Part shown: in pieces, positions 18,608 to 26,888 of the stretch
How the letters are laid out: each line of letters opens with the position of its first letter
How positions within the stretch are numbered: the first letter of the stretch is position 1
Origin: Saccharopolyspora indica
GTDB taxonomy: Bacteria > Actinomycetota > Actinomycetes > Mycobacteriales > Pseudonocardiaceae
DNA: 64,000 nucleotides
NCBI RefSeq assembly: GCF_027853965.1
Contig: NZ_JAQGLB010000002.1
Coordinates: 124,001 to 188,000, forward strand
Direction: 5' to 3'
Notes under the pieces: generated by a model
Seen by the model: only the letters and a program-made list of their open reading frames with translations
What the model was told of the DNA's origin: nothing
The model's database searches: none
Translations under genes and position numbers: made by a program

Positions 18608-18653
18608 CACGTCACACCATGCCGGCCACCCGTCCGTGGCAGGATCGGGGGCG

Positions 18654-19403
18654 ATGAGCACCGAGATCCGCGCCAACACCGTGCTGCCTGCCCGCCGCGA
18701 GCAGATCACCCTGCACACCGCCGACGGCCTGCAGCTGATCGGCGAGCTCGCGCTGCCGGAATCCCGGCCGCCGCGGGCCACGCTGGTCTGCCTGCACCCG
18801 CTGCCCACCCACGGCGGCATGATGGACTCGCACATCTACCGCAAGGCGGCGTTCCGGCTGCCCGCGCTGGCCGACTTCGCGGTGCTGCGGTTCAACACGC
18901 GCGGCACGGCCAGCGAAGCGGGCCGCAGCGAGGGCAGCTTCGACAGCGGCAACGCCGAGCGCTTCGACGTGGCGGCGGCGCTGGAGTACGCCGAGTTCCA
19001 CGACCTGCCGAACGTGTGGCTGGTCGGCTGGTCCTTCGGCACCGACCTGACGCTGGTGCACGGCCTGGACCCGCTGGTCGAGGGCGCGGTGCTGATCTCC
19101 CCGCCGCTGCGCTGGAGCACCGAGGAGCACCTGCGCGCCTGGGCCGACTCGGGCAAACCGGTGCACGCCCTGATCCCGGAGTTCGACGACTACCTGCGCC
19201 CCGACGAGGCCCGGCAGCGCTTCGCCGCGATCCCGCAGGCGGAGGTGACCGGCTTCCCGGACACCAAGCACCTGTGGGTCGGCAAGGCCGAGGACGCGCT
19301 CGACGCGATCGTGCGGACCATCGCCCCGGACGTGCCGACGCCGCTGCCGCGCACCTGGGACGGGCCGTCGGAGACCCGGCAGGTCACCATCGTCAGCTCC
19401 TGA
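18654..19403 (+). CDS. Alpha/beta hydrolase
   Basis: A 249-aa cytoplasmic alpha/beta hydrolase. The oxyanion-side motif is LVCLHPLPTHGG (near residue 45), the nucleophile elbow is GWSFGTD with Ser at about residue 125, an acidic residue follows in PEFDDYL, and a late His is in DTKHLWVG. ATG 18654 was chosen over an upstream in-frame ATG on spacing. It resembles the dienelactone-hydrolase-like group; substrate unknown. It is convergent with a GNAT gene, with one short repeat between them. Confidence 0.75.
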   Translation: MSTEIRANTVLPARREQITLHTADGLQLIGELALPESRPPRATLVCLHPLPTHGGMMDSHIYRKAAFRLPALADFAVLRFNTRGTASEAGRSEGSFDSGNAERFDVAAALEYAEFHDLPNVWLVGWSFGTDLTLVHGLDPLVEGAVLISPPLRWSTEEHLRAWADSGKPVHALIPEFDDYLRPDEARQRFAAIPQAEVTGFPDTKHLWVGKAEDALDAIVRTIAPDVPTPLPRTWDGPSETRQVTIVSS

Positions 19404-19424
19404 ACGCGCTGGTCAGGTCGGCGG

Positions 19425-19450
19425 GTGACAGGAAGGTTCCCATGCTCGCA
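19425..19450 (+). repeat. Short intergenic repeat, plus orientation
   Basis: Perfect consensus copy located between convergent genes: 21 bases after the hydrolase stop and directly abutting the stop codon (19451-19453) of the minus-strand GNAT gene. Confidence 0.9.
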
Positions 19451-19966
19451 TCAGCGCGCGGGTAGCCGGAACAGCACTTCGGGCCTGCCGTCGCGGTGGC
19501 GTTCCAGGACCAGCGCGAACCCGAGCTTCTCCGCGACCCGGATCGACGGCGCGTTGTCGGCGTCGGTCACGATCACCACCGGCCGGTCGGGCCGGTTGCG
19601 CTGCGCCCAGCTCAGCGCGGCCCCGGCCATCTCGGGCGCGTAGCCGTGGCCCCAGGCGCTCGGCCAGAGGCGGTAGGCGAGGTTCAGCACCGGTTCGCCC
19701 TCCTCCACCGAGTGCCGCACGCCGCCGAAGCCGATCACCTCGGCGGTCCCGGCGAGCCGGATCGTCCAGTAGCCGATGCCGTCGACGGCCCAGTTCTGCC
19801 GGAAGTTGACGAACAGCTCGCGCGCCTGCTCCTCGGTTCGCCGCGACCAGCCGTCGTGCGGGTATGCCTCCGGAGCGGAGTGCACCGCGATGAACTCGTC
19901 GGCGTCGGTGGGCTCGAGGCGGCTCAGCACGAGCCGTTCGGTGCGGATCTCGTCGGGTTGGATCAC
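19451..19966 (-). CDS. GNAT family N-acetyltransferase (RimJ/RimL type), copy 1
   Basis: A 171-aa acetyltransferase starting VIQPDEIRTERLVLSRLEP. The GNAT fold is shown by the beta4 segment GYWTIRLAGTAEVIGFGG, the acetyl-CoA loop region PSAWGHGYAPEMAGA and the late NAPSIRVAEKLGF. It is about 60% similar by eye to the next gene upstream (20046), so the two are tandem duplicates. The frame stays open upstream through a repeat copy to 20038, giving a false MGTFLS start; GTG 19966 matches the paralogue's start. Confidence 0.8.
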   Translation of the reverse strand: MIQPDEIRTERLVLSRLEPTDADEFIAVHSAPEAYPHDGWSRRTEEQARELFVNFRQNWAVDGIGYWTIRLAGTAEVIGFGGVRHSVEEGEPVLNLAYRLWPSAWGHGYAPEMAGAALSWAQRNRPDRPVVIVTDADNAPSIRVAEKLGFALVLERHRDGRPEVLFRLPAR

Positions 19967-20019
19967 GCCGTGAACGGTAGCCCGCCACCCCGGCATCGAG
20001 CAGCCGGTTTTCGGGGCGG

Positions 20020-20045
20020 GTGACAGGAAGGTTCCCATGCTCGCA
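20020..20045 (+). repeat. Short intergenic repeat between duplicated GNAT genes
   Basis: Perfect consensus copy. It abuts the stop codon (20046-20048) of the second GNAT gene and lies 54 bases upstream of the first GNAT start. The flanking CAGCCGGTTTTCGGGG is shared with the copy at 20618, so the duplication unit included gene plus repeat. Confidence 0.9.
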
Positions 20046-20564
20046 TCAACCCGGGGGTGCGAGCCGGAACACCAATTCGGCGCATCCGTCGCGTTCGCGT
20101 TCCGCGCTGAGGGTGAACCCGAGCTTCTCGGCGAGCCGGATCGACGCCGCGTTGCCGACGTCGGTCGTGATCACCACCGGCCGGTCGGGCCGGTGATCTC
20201 GCGCCCAGCTGATCGCGGCCCGGGCCATCTCCGTCGCGTAGCCGTTCCCCCAGGCGGTCGGGAAGAACCGGTAGAAGAGGTTGAGCACCGGGTCGTCGTC
20301 TTCGTCCTTGTGCTGGACGCCGCCGAAGCCGATCACCTCGGCGGTCGCGGCGAGCCGGATCGTCCAGTAGCCGATGCCGTCGGCGACCCACTTCTCGCGG
20401 AACCAGTCGAGCTGTTCGCGGGCCTGTTCCGGATCGCGCCGGAACCTGCTGTCGTGCGGGTAGGCCTCGGGCAGGCCGTGCATGGCGATGTAGGCGTCGG
20501 CGTCGGTGGGCTGGATGCGGCTCAGCGCGAGCCGTTCGGTGCGGATTTCATCAGGCTCGACCAC
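20046..20564 (-). CDS. GNAT family N-acetyltransferase (RimJ/RimL type), copy 2
   Basis: A 172-aa paralogue of the gene at 19451 with the same block order: EPDEIRTERLALSRIQP at the start, GYWTIRLAATAEVIGFGG, PTAWGNGYATEMARA for acetyl-CoA binding and NAASIRLAEKLGF. The GTG at 20564 follows CGCGTT and equals the paralogue start; an in-frame ATG inside the upstream repeat (20636) is not credible. Both genes lie on the minus strand, separated by one repeat copy. The acceptor substrate (protein N-terminus or small molecule) cannot be read from sequence. Confidence 0.8.
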   Translation of the reverse strand: MVEPDEIRTERLALSRIQPTDADAYIAMHGLPEAYPHDSRFRRDPEQAREQLDWFREKWVADGIGYWTIRLAATAEVIGFGGVQHKDEDDDPVLNLFYRFFPTAWGNGYATEMARAAISWARDHRPDRPVVITTDVGNAASIRLAEKLGFTLSAERERDGCAELVFRLAPPG

Positions 20565-20617
20565 AACGCGAACAGTAGTCCGCGGCCCCGCCGCTGAGCA
20601 GCGGGTTTTCGGGGTGC

Positions 20618-20643
20618 GTGACAGGAAGGTTCCCATGCTCGCA
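20618..20643 (+). repeat. Short intergenic repeat upstream of the GNAT pair
   Basis: Perfect consensus copy, 53 bases upstream of the GTG of GNAT copy 2. Its left flank (GCGGGTTTTCGGGG) matches the flank of the copy at 20020, marking the far edge of the gene-plus-repeat duplication. Confidence 0.9.
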
Positions 20644-20739
20644 AGCCCTGCGCATGGTGCTCGCAGCTACTGAAACGCCAATGCTTGTGTCCGGTGAACA
20701 CATAGTCGGCCGGTGTGCTGAGCCCTAACGTCCTACGGC

Positions 20740-21492
20740 ATGAGTGACAACGGGCACGCCGGGCGGACGGCCATGGTGACCGGCGCGGGCAGCGGGATCG
20801 GGCGGGCGTGCGCCCGGGCGCTCGCCGCCGCCGGGGCGCAGGTGCACGTCGTCGATCTCGACCGGGCGGCCGCCGAGCAGGTCGCCGCTGAGGTCGGTGG
20901 CCGGGCGCACGTGGCCGATCTCGCCGATCCCGGCGCGGTCGACGCGCTGCCCGCTGCGGTCGACGTCCTGGTCAACAACGCGGGTTTCCAGCACGTCGCC
21001 GCGCTGCCGGAGTTCCCGCTGGACACCTTCACCCGCATGCAGCAGGTGATGGTGACCGCCCCGTTCCAGCTCGTGCGCAACGCGCTGCCGCACATGTACG
21101 CCCGGGGCTGGGGGCGCATCGTGCACGTCTCCAGCGTGCACGGGTTGCGCGCCAGCCCGTTCAAGGCCGGCTACGTGACCGCCAAGCACGCGATCGAAGG
21201 TCTGTCCAAAGTGGTCGCGCTCGAAGGGGCCGCGCACGGGGTGACGAGCAACTGCGTCAATCCCGGCTACGTCGACACACCGCTGGTGCGCGCGCAGATC
21301 GCCGATCAGGCGGCCGCGCACGGCATCGACGAGTCCGAAGTGGTCGAAGACGTGCTGCTGCGGCGGGCCGCGCTCAAGGAGCTCATCGACCCCGCGCAGG
21401 TCGCCGAGCTCGTGCGCTGGTTGTGCGGGGAGCACGCGGCGCACGTCACCGGGGTTTCGCTTCCGATGGACGGCGGCTGGACCGCCGCCTGA
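20740..21492 (+). CDS. 3-hydroxybutyrate dehydrogenase (SDR)
   Basis: A 250-aa SDR. TGAGSGIG binds NAD near residue 15; NNAGFQHVAALPEFPLDTF is characteristic of D-3-hydroxybutyrate dehydrogenases; the catalytic Ser and Tyr-Lys lie in HVSSVHGL and YVTAKHA. The C-terminus ends in DGGWTA as in that subgroup. It oxidises 3-hydroxybutyrate to acetoacetate. It is followed by an MHS-type transporter and a PucR-type regulator, which fits a 3-hydroxybutyrate uptake and use unit. Confidence 0.85.
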   Translation: MSDNGHAGRTAMVTGAGSGIGRACARALAAAGAQVHVVDLDRAAAEQVAAEVGGRAHVADLADPGAVDALPAAVDVLVNNAGFQHVAALPEFPLDTFTRMQQVMVTAPFQLVRNALPHMYARGWGRIVHVSSVHGLRASPFKAGYVTAKHAIEGLSKVVALEGAAHGVTSNCVNPGYVDTPLVRAQIADQAAAHGIDESEVVEDVLLRRAALKELIDPAQVAELVRWLCGEHAAHVTGVSLPMDGGWTAA

Positions 21493-21510
21493 AAGGCATG
21501 TGCACCCGTT

Positions 21511-21570
21511 CTGCGTGGCGGTGCAAGAGCCGAGAGCGGGCTGAACGCCTCCGGCGTTTCAAAGACCAAG
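21511..21570 (+). repeat. Fragment of longer degenerate repeat family (member D)
   Basis: CTGCGTGGCGGTGC at 21511 and GGCGTTTCAAAGAC at 21553 both recur in the member at 43429-43570, and the first block also in the member at 34418. The intervening parts differ. It lies directly after the 3-hydroxybutyrate dehydrogenase gene. Confidence 0.55.
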
Positions 21571-21611
21571 ACCAGAATCACAACAGGCACTGACACGAAG
21601 GAGTGTTCGCC

Positions 21612-22949
21612 TTGGCCAGCAACAGACCCGGCAACGCGCGGGGCGGCTCGATCGCGCGGGTCGTCGGTGCCAGCCTGATCGGCACCACCGTGGAGTGGTA
21701 CGACTTCTTCCTCTACGGCTCGGCCGCCGCGCTGGTGTTCAACCAGCTGTTCTTCCCGGAGGCCGATCCGCTCACCGGCACGCTGCTGGCGTTCACGACC
21801 TATGCGATCGGTTTCCTGGCCCGGCCGCTGGGCGGTTTGGTGTTCGGGCACTTCGGCGACCGGGTGGGCCGCAAGAAGCTGCTGGTGGTGAGCCTGCTGA
21901 TGATGGGCGGCGCCACCTGCGCGATGGGGCTGCTGCCCACCTACGCCGCGGTGGGCGCGCTCGCGCCGGTCCTGCTCACGCTGCTGCGCCTGGTGCAGGG
22001 GTTCGCGCTCGGCGGCGAGTGGGGCGGTGCGGTGCTGATCGTCTCCGAGCACGGCGACGACCGCCGCCGCGGGTTGTGGGCGTCGTGGCCGCAGTGCGGT
22101 GCGCCGGGCGGCAACCTGCTGGCCACCGCGGTGCTCGCGGTGCTGGCCGCGACCCAGTCCGATGCGGAGTTCCTGGCCTGGGGCTGGCGGGTTCCGTTCC
22201 TGCTGTCCGGGGTGCTGGTGGTGATCGGCCTGTGGATCCGGATCGCGGTCAGCGAATCGCCGGTCTTCCTCGACGCCCAGCGCAAGGCCGAGCGGCGCAG
22301 CGAGCACGTGCCGGTGGTGGCGGTGTTCCGGGACCACTGGCGCCAGGTGCTGATCACCATCGGCTCGCGGATGGCCGAGAACGTCTCCTACTACGTGCTG
22401 ACCGCGTTCATCCTGGTCTACGTGACCGGCCCGCTGGAGCTGCCGAAGTCGGTGGGGCTCAACGCGGTGCTGATCGGCTCCGCGCTGCACTTCGTGACCA
22501 TCCCGCTGTGGGGTGCGCTGTCGGACCGGGTGGGCCGCAAACCGGTGTACCTGTTCGGCGCGGTGGCGATGGCGGTGTGGGGGTTCGCGTTCTTCGCGCT
22601 GCTGGACACCCGGTCGCCGTGGGTGATCGTGCTGGCCACCAGCGTCGGCCTGCTGCTGCACGGCGCGATGTACGGGCCGCAGGCGGCGTTCTTCGCCGAG
22701 CAGTTCGCCACCCGGGTGCGCTACACCGGGCTGTCCGTCGGCGGGCAGCTGTCGTCGATCGCGGCGGGTGCGCTGGCGCCGATCATCGCGGTGGCGCTGC
22801 TGCAGAGCTTCGGCAGCACGGTGGCGGTTTCGGTCTACGTGCTGGCGATGTGCGCGCTGACGGTGTCGGCGGTGCTGGTGGCGCGGGAAACCGCCGGGAG
22901 TTCGCTGCACGATGACGCCACCGAGGAGCAGGCCGCGGTGCCAAGATGA
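21612..22949 (+). CDS. MFS transporter, metabolite:H+ symporter (MHS) family
   Basis: A 445-aa, 12-helix major facilitator protein. The first helix has GTTVEWYDFFLYGSAAALVF, diagnostic of the MHS family (ProP, ShiA, KgtP relatives), and the loop 2-3 motif is GHFGDRVGRKKLL, repeated in the second half as GALSDRVGRKPVY. TTG 21612 is eight bases after a GAAGGAG ribosome site and is favoured over GTG 21603. Position behind the 3-hydroxybutyrate dehydrogenase suggests it imports 3-hydroxybutyrate or a similar acid. Confidence 0.85.
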   Translation: MASNRPGNARGGSIARVVGASLIGTTVEWYDFFLYGSAAALVFNQLFFPEADPLTGTLLAFTTYAIGFLARPLGGLVFGHFGDRVGRKKLLVVSLLMMGGATCAMGLLPTYAAVGALAPVLLTLLRLVQGFALGGEWGGAVLIVSEHGDDRRRGLWASWPQCGAPGGNLLATAVLAVLAATQSDAEFLAWGWRVPFLLSGVLVVIGLWIRIAVSESPVFLDAQRKAERRSEHVPVVAVFRDHWRQVLITIGSRMAENVSYYVLTAFILVYVTGPLELPKSVGLNAVLIGSALHFVTIPLWGALSDRVGRKPVYLFGAVAMAVWGFAFFALLDTRSPWVIVLATSVGLLLHGAMYGPQAAFFAEQFATRVRYTGLSVGGQLSSIAAGALAPIIAVALLQSFGSTVAVSVYVLAMCALTVSAVLVARETAGSSLHDDATEEQAAVPR

Positions 22950-22953
22950 GCGG

Positions 22954-24735
22954 GTGAACGACGACGTGGTCCAGCTGCTCGAACTGCTCGCCGGTGGCGC
23001 GGGCAGCGAGCAGCTGGCGCACGTCGCGGTCGAGAACCCGCGGTTGGGCCGGGCGAGCGCGCTGGCGCTGCGGATCCACAGCACGCTCTCCGCGCACCGC
23101 CGCCGGGAGACCGAGCTCAGCGCGCTGTTCGACACCGCCAGCGACCTGGCGCGGCTGCGCGACACCGATGCGGTGCTGCGCTCGATCGTGCGCCGGGGCC
23201 GCACCCTGCTCGGCGTGGACGTCTCGTACCTGAGCCTCAACGACGAGGCGGCCGGGCGCACCTACATGCGGGTCACCGACGGTTCGGTGTCGGCGCTGTT
23301 CCAGAAGGTGACGCTGGGCATGGGGGAGGGCTTGGGCGGGCTGGTGGCGCAGACCGCCCAGCCGTACGCGACGCGCGACTACTTCGGCGACGAGCGCTTC
23401 CGGCACACGCTGCCGATCGATTCGGCGGTCCGCGACGAGGGGCTGACCGCGATCCTGGGCGTGCCGCTGGCGCTCGGCGACCAGGTCATCGGCGTCCTCT
23501 ACGCCTCGGACCGCACCCGCCGCGAGTTCACCCCGGACGAGATCGCGCTGCTGTCGTCGCTGGCCGACCACGCCGCGATCGCGCTGGACAACGCCGCGCT
23601 GCTGGAGGAGATCAGCGAGCAGAGCGCCGCCCTGCGCCGCGCGGAGGAAGCCCACGACCGGCTCATGGACCTGGTGCTCCGGGGCGCTGCCGTGCCGGAA
23701 GTGGCGGCCGCGGTGGCCGACGTGCTGCACGGCGAGATCGGCCTGTTCGACGCCGAAGGCGCCGAGCTGACCAACGCCGACCCGGTGCCTCCGGTGCCGC
23801 CGGCGGCGGCCGTCGCGGCCTCGCGGGCCAGCGGACGCGCGATGTCCACATCGGACGGGTGGGTGTGCGCGGTGCAGGCCGGGCCGGAACTGCTCGGCAG
23901 CATCGTGCTTTCCGGCCGCGGTGATCTGGTGGACGCCGACCGCAGGCTCTTCGAGCGCGCCGCGGTCGTCACGGCGCTGCTGCTGATGCTGCGCCGGTCG
24001 GTGGCCAAGGCCGAGGACGAGGTGCGCGGTGAACTGCTGACCGACCTGCTCACCGCGCCCGAGCGCAATCCCGGCGCGCTGCTGGCGCGGGCCGAGCGGT
24101 TGGGCCTGGACCTGGCCCAACCGCACGCTGTGCTCATCGCCCACGCCGAGCGCGTGCCGCGCACCCGGCTGGCCGTGGCCGCCGGCCGCTGCGCGGCGCT
24201 CGCCGGGATCCACGCGGAGGAGGTCGTGCTCCTGGTCCCGGCCACCGATCCCGGCCCGCTGGCAGCCCGCACCGCCGAGACCCTGCGGTCCGCAGTGGAC
24301 GGTCCGGTCACGGTGGGCGCTTCCGGCCCGGCGCACGGCCCGCGGGAGATCGCGGCGGCGCACGCCGAAGCCGCCCGCTGCCTGCGGGCGCTGCTCGCGC
24401 TGGGGCGGATCGGCGAGGGCGCGTCGATGGACGGTCTGGGATTCCTCGGCGTGCTGCTCGGCGAGCAGACCGACCTGCCCGGATTCGTGCAGCGGACCAT
24501 CGGGCCGGTGCTCGACTACGACGCCCGCCGGGGCACCGAGCTGCTCGCGACGCTGCAGGCCTACTTCGCGGCCGGTGGCAACCTCACCCGCGCCAAGGAC
24601 GTGCTGCACGTGCACGTCAACACCGTCGTGCAGCGGCTGGACCGCATCGGCTCGCTGCTCGGCGCGGACTGGCAGGCGCCGGAGCGGGCGCTGGAGATCC
24701 ACCTCGCGCTGCGCCTGCACGTCCTGCAGGGCTAG
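22954..24735 (+). CDS. GAF-domain PucR/CdaR-type transcriptional regulator
   Basis: A 593-aa regulator starting GTG 22954, four bases after the transporter stop. A GAF domain covers about residues 70-210 (LGVPLALGDQVIGVLYASDR). A short coiled segment follows, then a GGDEF-like CdaR region and a C-terminal HTH of the PucR type seen in YFAAGGNLTRAKDVLHVHVN-TVVQRLDRI. Such proteins usually sense a metabolite and activate adjacent catabolic genes, which here would be the dehydrogenase and transporter. Its TAG overlaps the TAG of the convergent gene in CTAG. Confidence 0.85.
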   Translation: MNDDVVQLLELLAGGAGSEQLAHVAVENPRLGRASALALRIHSTLSAHRRRETELSALFDTASDLARLRDTDAVLRSIVRRGRTLLGVDVSYLSLNDEAAGRTYMRVTDGSVSALFQKVTLGMGEGLGGLVAQTAQPYATRDYFGDERFRHTLPIDSAVRDEGLTAILGVPLALGDQVIGVLYASDRTRREFTPDEIALLSSLADHAAIALDNAALLEEISEQSAALRRAEEAHDRLMDLVLRGAAVPEVAAAVADVLHGEIGLFDAEGAELTNADPVPPVPPAAAVAASRASGRAMSTSDGWVCAVQAGPELLGSIVLSGRGDLVDADRRLFERAAVVTALLLMLRRSVAKAEDEVRGELLTDLLTAPERNPGALLARAERLGLDLAQPHAVLIAHAERVPRTRLAVAAGRCAALAGIHAEEVVLLVPATDPGPLAARTAETLRSAVDGPVTVGASGPAHGPREIAAAHAEAARCLRALLALGRIGEGASMDGLGFLGVLLGEQTDLPGFVQRTIGPVLDYDARRGTELLATLQAYFAAGGNLTRAKDVLHVHVNTVVQRLDRIGSLLGADWQAPERALEIHLALRLHVLQG

Positions 24736-25046
24736 TGGCCGGACCGGGGGAGCCCGGCGTCGACGACGGCCCGGCGGAACCGGCCGTCCCAGGCCTGCCA
24801 GACCTCAGCGCTCAGCACGCCACCGACCTGGAGCCCTGATGGCTCGACCGAAGCCCACAGGTGCTGCTCGGCGTCGTCGTCCGGTGCGAACCACCTCGCG
24901 AGATCGGGCGACCCGGGCTGCCAGCCCGGCAGGTCGCGGTAGATCCGGCCCAGCGCCGCCCAGTCCGCGTCGGTGAAGTCCGCCCAGAACAGGCAGTAGA
25001 CCCGCGCCACGGGCTCGGCGTCGGCGGTGTCGTAGAACCACTCCAC
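24732..25046 (-). CDS. Hypothetical protein, 104 aa
   Basis: A Trp- and Asp-rich protein starting VEWFYDTADAEPVARVYCLFW at GTG 25046, nine bases after the stop of the upstream gamma-glutamylcyclotransferase-like gene. Visible features are FWADFTDADWAALGRIYRDLPG and SGLQVGGVLSAEVWQAWDGRF; no known motif is recognised and there is no signal peptide. Good GC3 bias and the close spacing support it as a real second gene of a two-gene unit. Confidence 0.5.
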   Translation of the reverse strand: MEWFYDTADAEPVARVYCLFWADFTDADWAALGRIYRDLPGWQPGSPDLARWFAPDDDAEQHLWASVEPSGLQVGGVLSAEVWQAWDGRFRRAVVDAGLPRSGH

Positions 25047-25054
25047 CGCAGCGG

Positions 25055-25387
25055 TCAGCTGAGCGCGTAGACCCAGGCGGTGCGCCCGGAGCGCAGCGGC
25101 ACCTCGACCCGGCGGTAGGCGTCGACCTCGTAGTCGTCGGCCGCGGCCAGCTGCTCGTCGGTCAGCGTGAAGACCGTTCCCGGCACCTCGGCGCCGGAGC
25201 TGCGGTCGGGGATGAGCGCCGGGTGCACCGCCGAACCGCTGAGCTCGACCACCCGCGGGTCCTCGATGCGCACCTCTCCCAGGCGGTGACCGGTCACGGC
25301 GTCGGACTCGCCGGGAACCTCGCCCCCGAACACCGATCGCTGGACCTCGGGCTGGCGGAGCGTGCCGTAGGAGAAGAGCAAGTGCAT
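25055..25387 (-). CDS. Gamma-glutamylcyclotransferase-like (AIG2/GGCT fold) protein
   Basis: A 110-aa protein with the fold's hallmark LFSYGTLRQPEVQ at the N-terminus, which forms the substrate loop, and an acidic EVDAYRRVEVPL segment where the catalytic Glu of the family sits. These small proteins act on gamma-glutamyl amines or remain uncharacterised. ATG 25387 is the only start that fits the family. Followed closely by a hypothetical gene. Confidence 0.75.
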   Translation of the reverse strand: MHLLFSYGTLRQPEVQRSVFGGEVPGESDAVTGHRLGEVRIEDPRVVELSGSAVHPALIPDRSSGAEVPGTVFTLTDEQLAAADDYEVDAYRRVEVPLRSGRTAWVYALS

Positions 25388-25433
25388 GGCACAAGTCAAT
25401 CAGCCGCGGCATTCCCGCTGGTCACGGGGGTGG

Positions 25434-25459
25434 GTGACAGGAAGGTTCCCATGCTCGCA
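25434..25459 (+). repeat. Short intergenic repeat, plus orientation
   Basis: Perfect consensus copy between two minus-strand genes: 18 bases beyond the stop of the secreted hydrolase (25478) and 46 bases upstream of the cyclotransferase-like start. Confidence 0.9.
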
Positions 25460-25477
25460 CCGCACCGCCCGGTGGTT

Positions 25478-26725
25478 TCAGCCGCGCAGCCAGGCGTGCA
25501 GCTCGTCGAAGGAGTCGCGGAACTGCGGGGCCAGCGGGCGCAGTCCGGGGAACTCGTCGACGAGGCCGTCGGTGTGGTTGCCCGCCTCGATCCGGCGGTA
25601 GCGGTGCAGGTCGCCGCGGCCGGTGGCGGCCACCATCCCGGCGTAGACGTCCGAGCTGCGGCTGATCGGCAGCAGCGCGTCCAGCGTTCCGTGCAGCGTG
25701 ATCAGCGGTTTGCCGATGCGCCCGGTCAGCGCGATCCGCTCGACGGCGCGGTGCACCTCGGCGGGCCGCGCGGCGTAGTCGTAGTCGGCGTCGCAGTCCG
25801 GGGTGCCGCTGCGGCAGAACGGGATTCCGGCCTGGCGGTCGCCGTCGAAGCCGGGGTCGAACTCCTCGCGGTAGATCCGCTGCGTCAGATCCCAGTAGAC
25901 GCGGTGGTGGTAGTCCCAGAGGAACTGCGATCCCGGTGCGAAACCCGCGGCCAGGACGGCGCGTTCGTCACCGGCCGGGTGGGCGCGCAGCGCGGCGGGC
26001 AGGAACGTGAACAGGTTGTCGCGCTGCGTCCACAGCGTGCCTTCCCAGTCGATTCCGCCGTCGTAGAGCCACGGCCGGTTCTCCAGCTGCCAGCGCACCA
26101 GGTAGCCGCCGTTGGACATCCCGGCCGCGATGGTGCGCGACACCGGCCTGCCGTAGTGGCGCCAGGCCGTGATCTTGGCGGCGGTGGTCAGTTCGGTGAC
26201 CCGGTGGTTCCACTCGGCCACGGCGTCGCCCGGCCGGTCGCCGTCGGTGAAGAACTCCGCGCCGGTGTTGCCCTTGTCGGTGGCGGCGAAGGCGTAGCCG
26301 GCGGCCAGCACGTGGTCAGCGATCGCCCGGTCGTTGGCGTACTGCCTGCGGTTTCCCGGTGATCCGGAGACGACCAGGCCGCCGTTCCACCGCGCGGGCA
26401 GGCGCAGCACGAACTGGGCGTCGTGGTTCCAGCCGTGGTTGGTGTTGGTCGTCGAGGTGTCCGGGAAGTAGCCGTCGATCTGCCTGCCCGGCACCGCTGC
26501 CGGGGCGGGCAGGTCCGAGGCGGTCAAGCCCGCCCAGTCGGCCTGCACCGTGTGCCCCGAGGCGAGCGTCCCGGTCGTCGTCAAATCCGCCAGGCACGCC
26601 GAATCCTGGTGCACGGCACCGGGAACCCGCACGTCGGGGCCGCAGCTGCGCGCGGCGGAAGCGGTCGGGACGAGCAACGCGCCGGCGAGCAGACCGGCGG
26701 ACAGCAACGTGATTCCCCTGCGCAC
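25478..26725 (-). CDS. Secreted alpha/beta hydrolase
   Basis: A 415-aa exported hydrolase. GTG 26725 follows GAGGAGGT, and residues 1-25 form a Sec signal ending TASAA. The nucleophile elbow is AAGMSNGGYL, with the acid and His in TLDALLP and AGNHTDG near the C-terminus. Several Cys pairs (SCGPD, DSACLAD, PFCRSGTPDC) suit an extracellular protein. It resembles tannase/feruloyl-esterase-like hydrolases in outline but a family name is not certain. It is divergent from a PHB-depolymerase-family esterase, so both may attack extracellular esters. Confidence 0.65.
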   Translation of the reverse strand: MRRGITLLSAGLLAGALLVPTASAARSCGPDVRVPGAVHQDSACLADLTTTGTLASGHTVQADWAGLTASDLPAPAAVPGRQIDGYFPDTSTTNTNHGWNHDAQFVLRLPARWNGGLVVSGSPGNRRQYANDRAIADHVLAAGYAFAATDKGNTGAEFFTDGDRPGDAVAEWNHRVTELTTAAKITAWRHYGRPVSRTIAAGMSNGGYLVRWQLENRPWLYDGGIDWEGTLWTQRDNLFTFLPAALRAHPAGDERAVLAAGFAPGSQFLWDYHHRVYWDLTQRIYREEFDPGFDGDRQAGIPFCRSGTPDCDADYDYAARPAEVHRAVERIALTGRIGKPLITLHGTLDALLPISRSSDVYAGMVAATGRGDLHRYRRIEAGNHTDGLVDEFPGLRPLAPQFRDSFDELHAWLRG

Positions 26726-26888
26726 GGCGCACCTCCTCGTGTTCGCCCGGTCACGGTAGGGGCGCGGGCAGCGGTCCGGACATGTGGGCGTGGCACACAA
26801 ATCCGCCACCGGGAGTAGGGCCGTCCACTGTGGATAGGGCGTCGAGCCCGGCCCTACCGTGGTCGGAAACCACGAGGAGGTGGTTCGG
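26726..26888. promoter_or_regulatory. Shared promoter region of divergent secreted hydrolases
   Basis: A 163-base region between two exported hydrolases. It contains the ribosome sites of both genes (CACCTCCTC complement before 26725 and GAGGAGGT before 26889). No clear palindrome or consensus promoter could be picked by eye. Confidence 0.35.
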
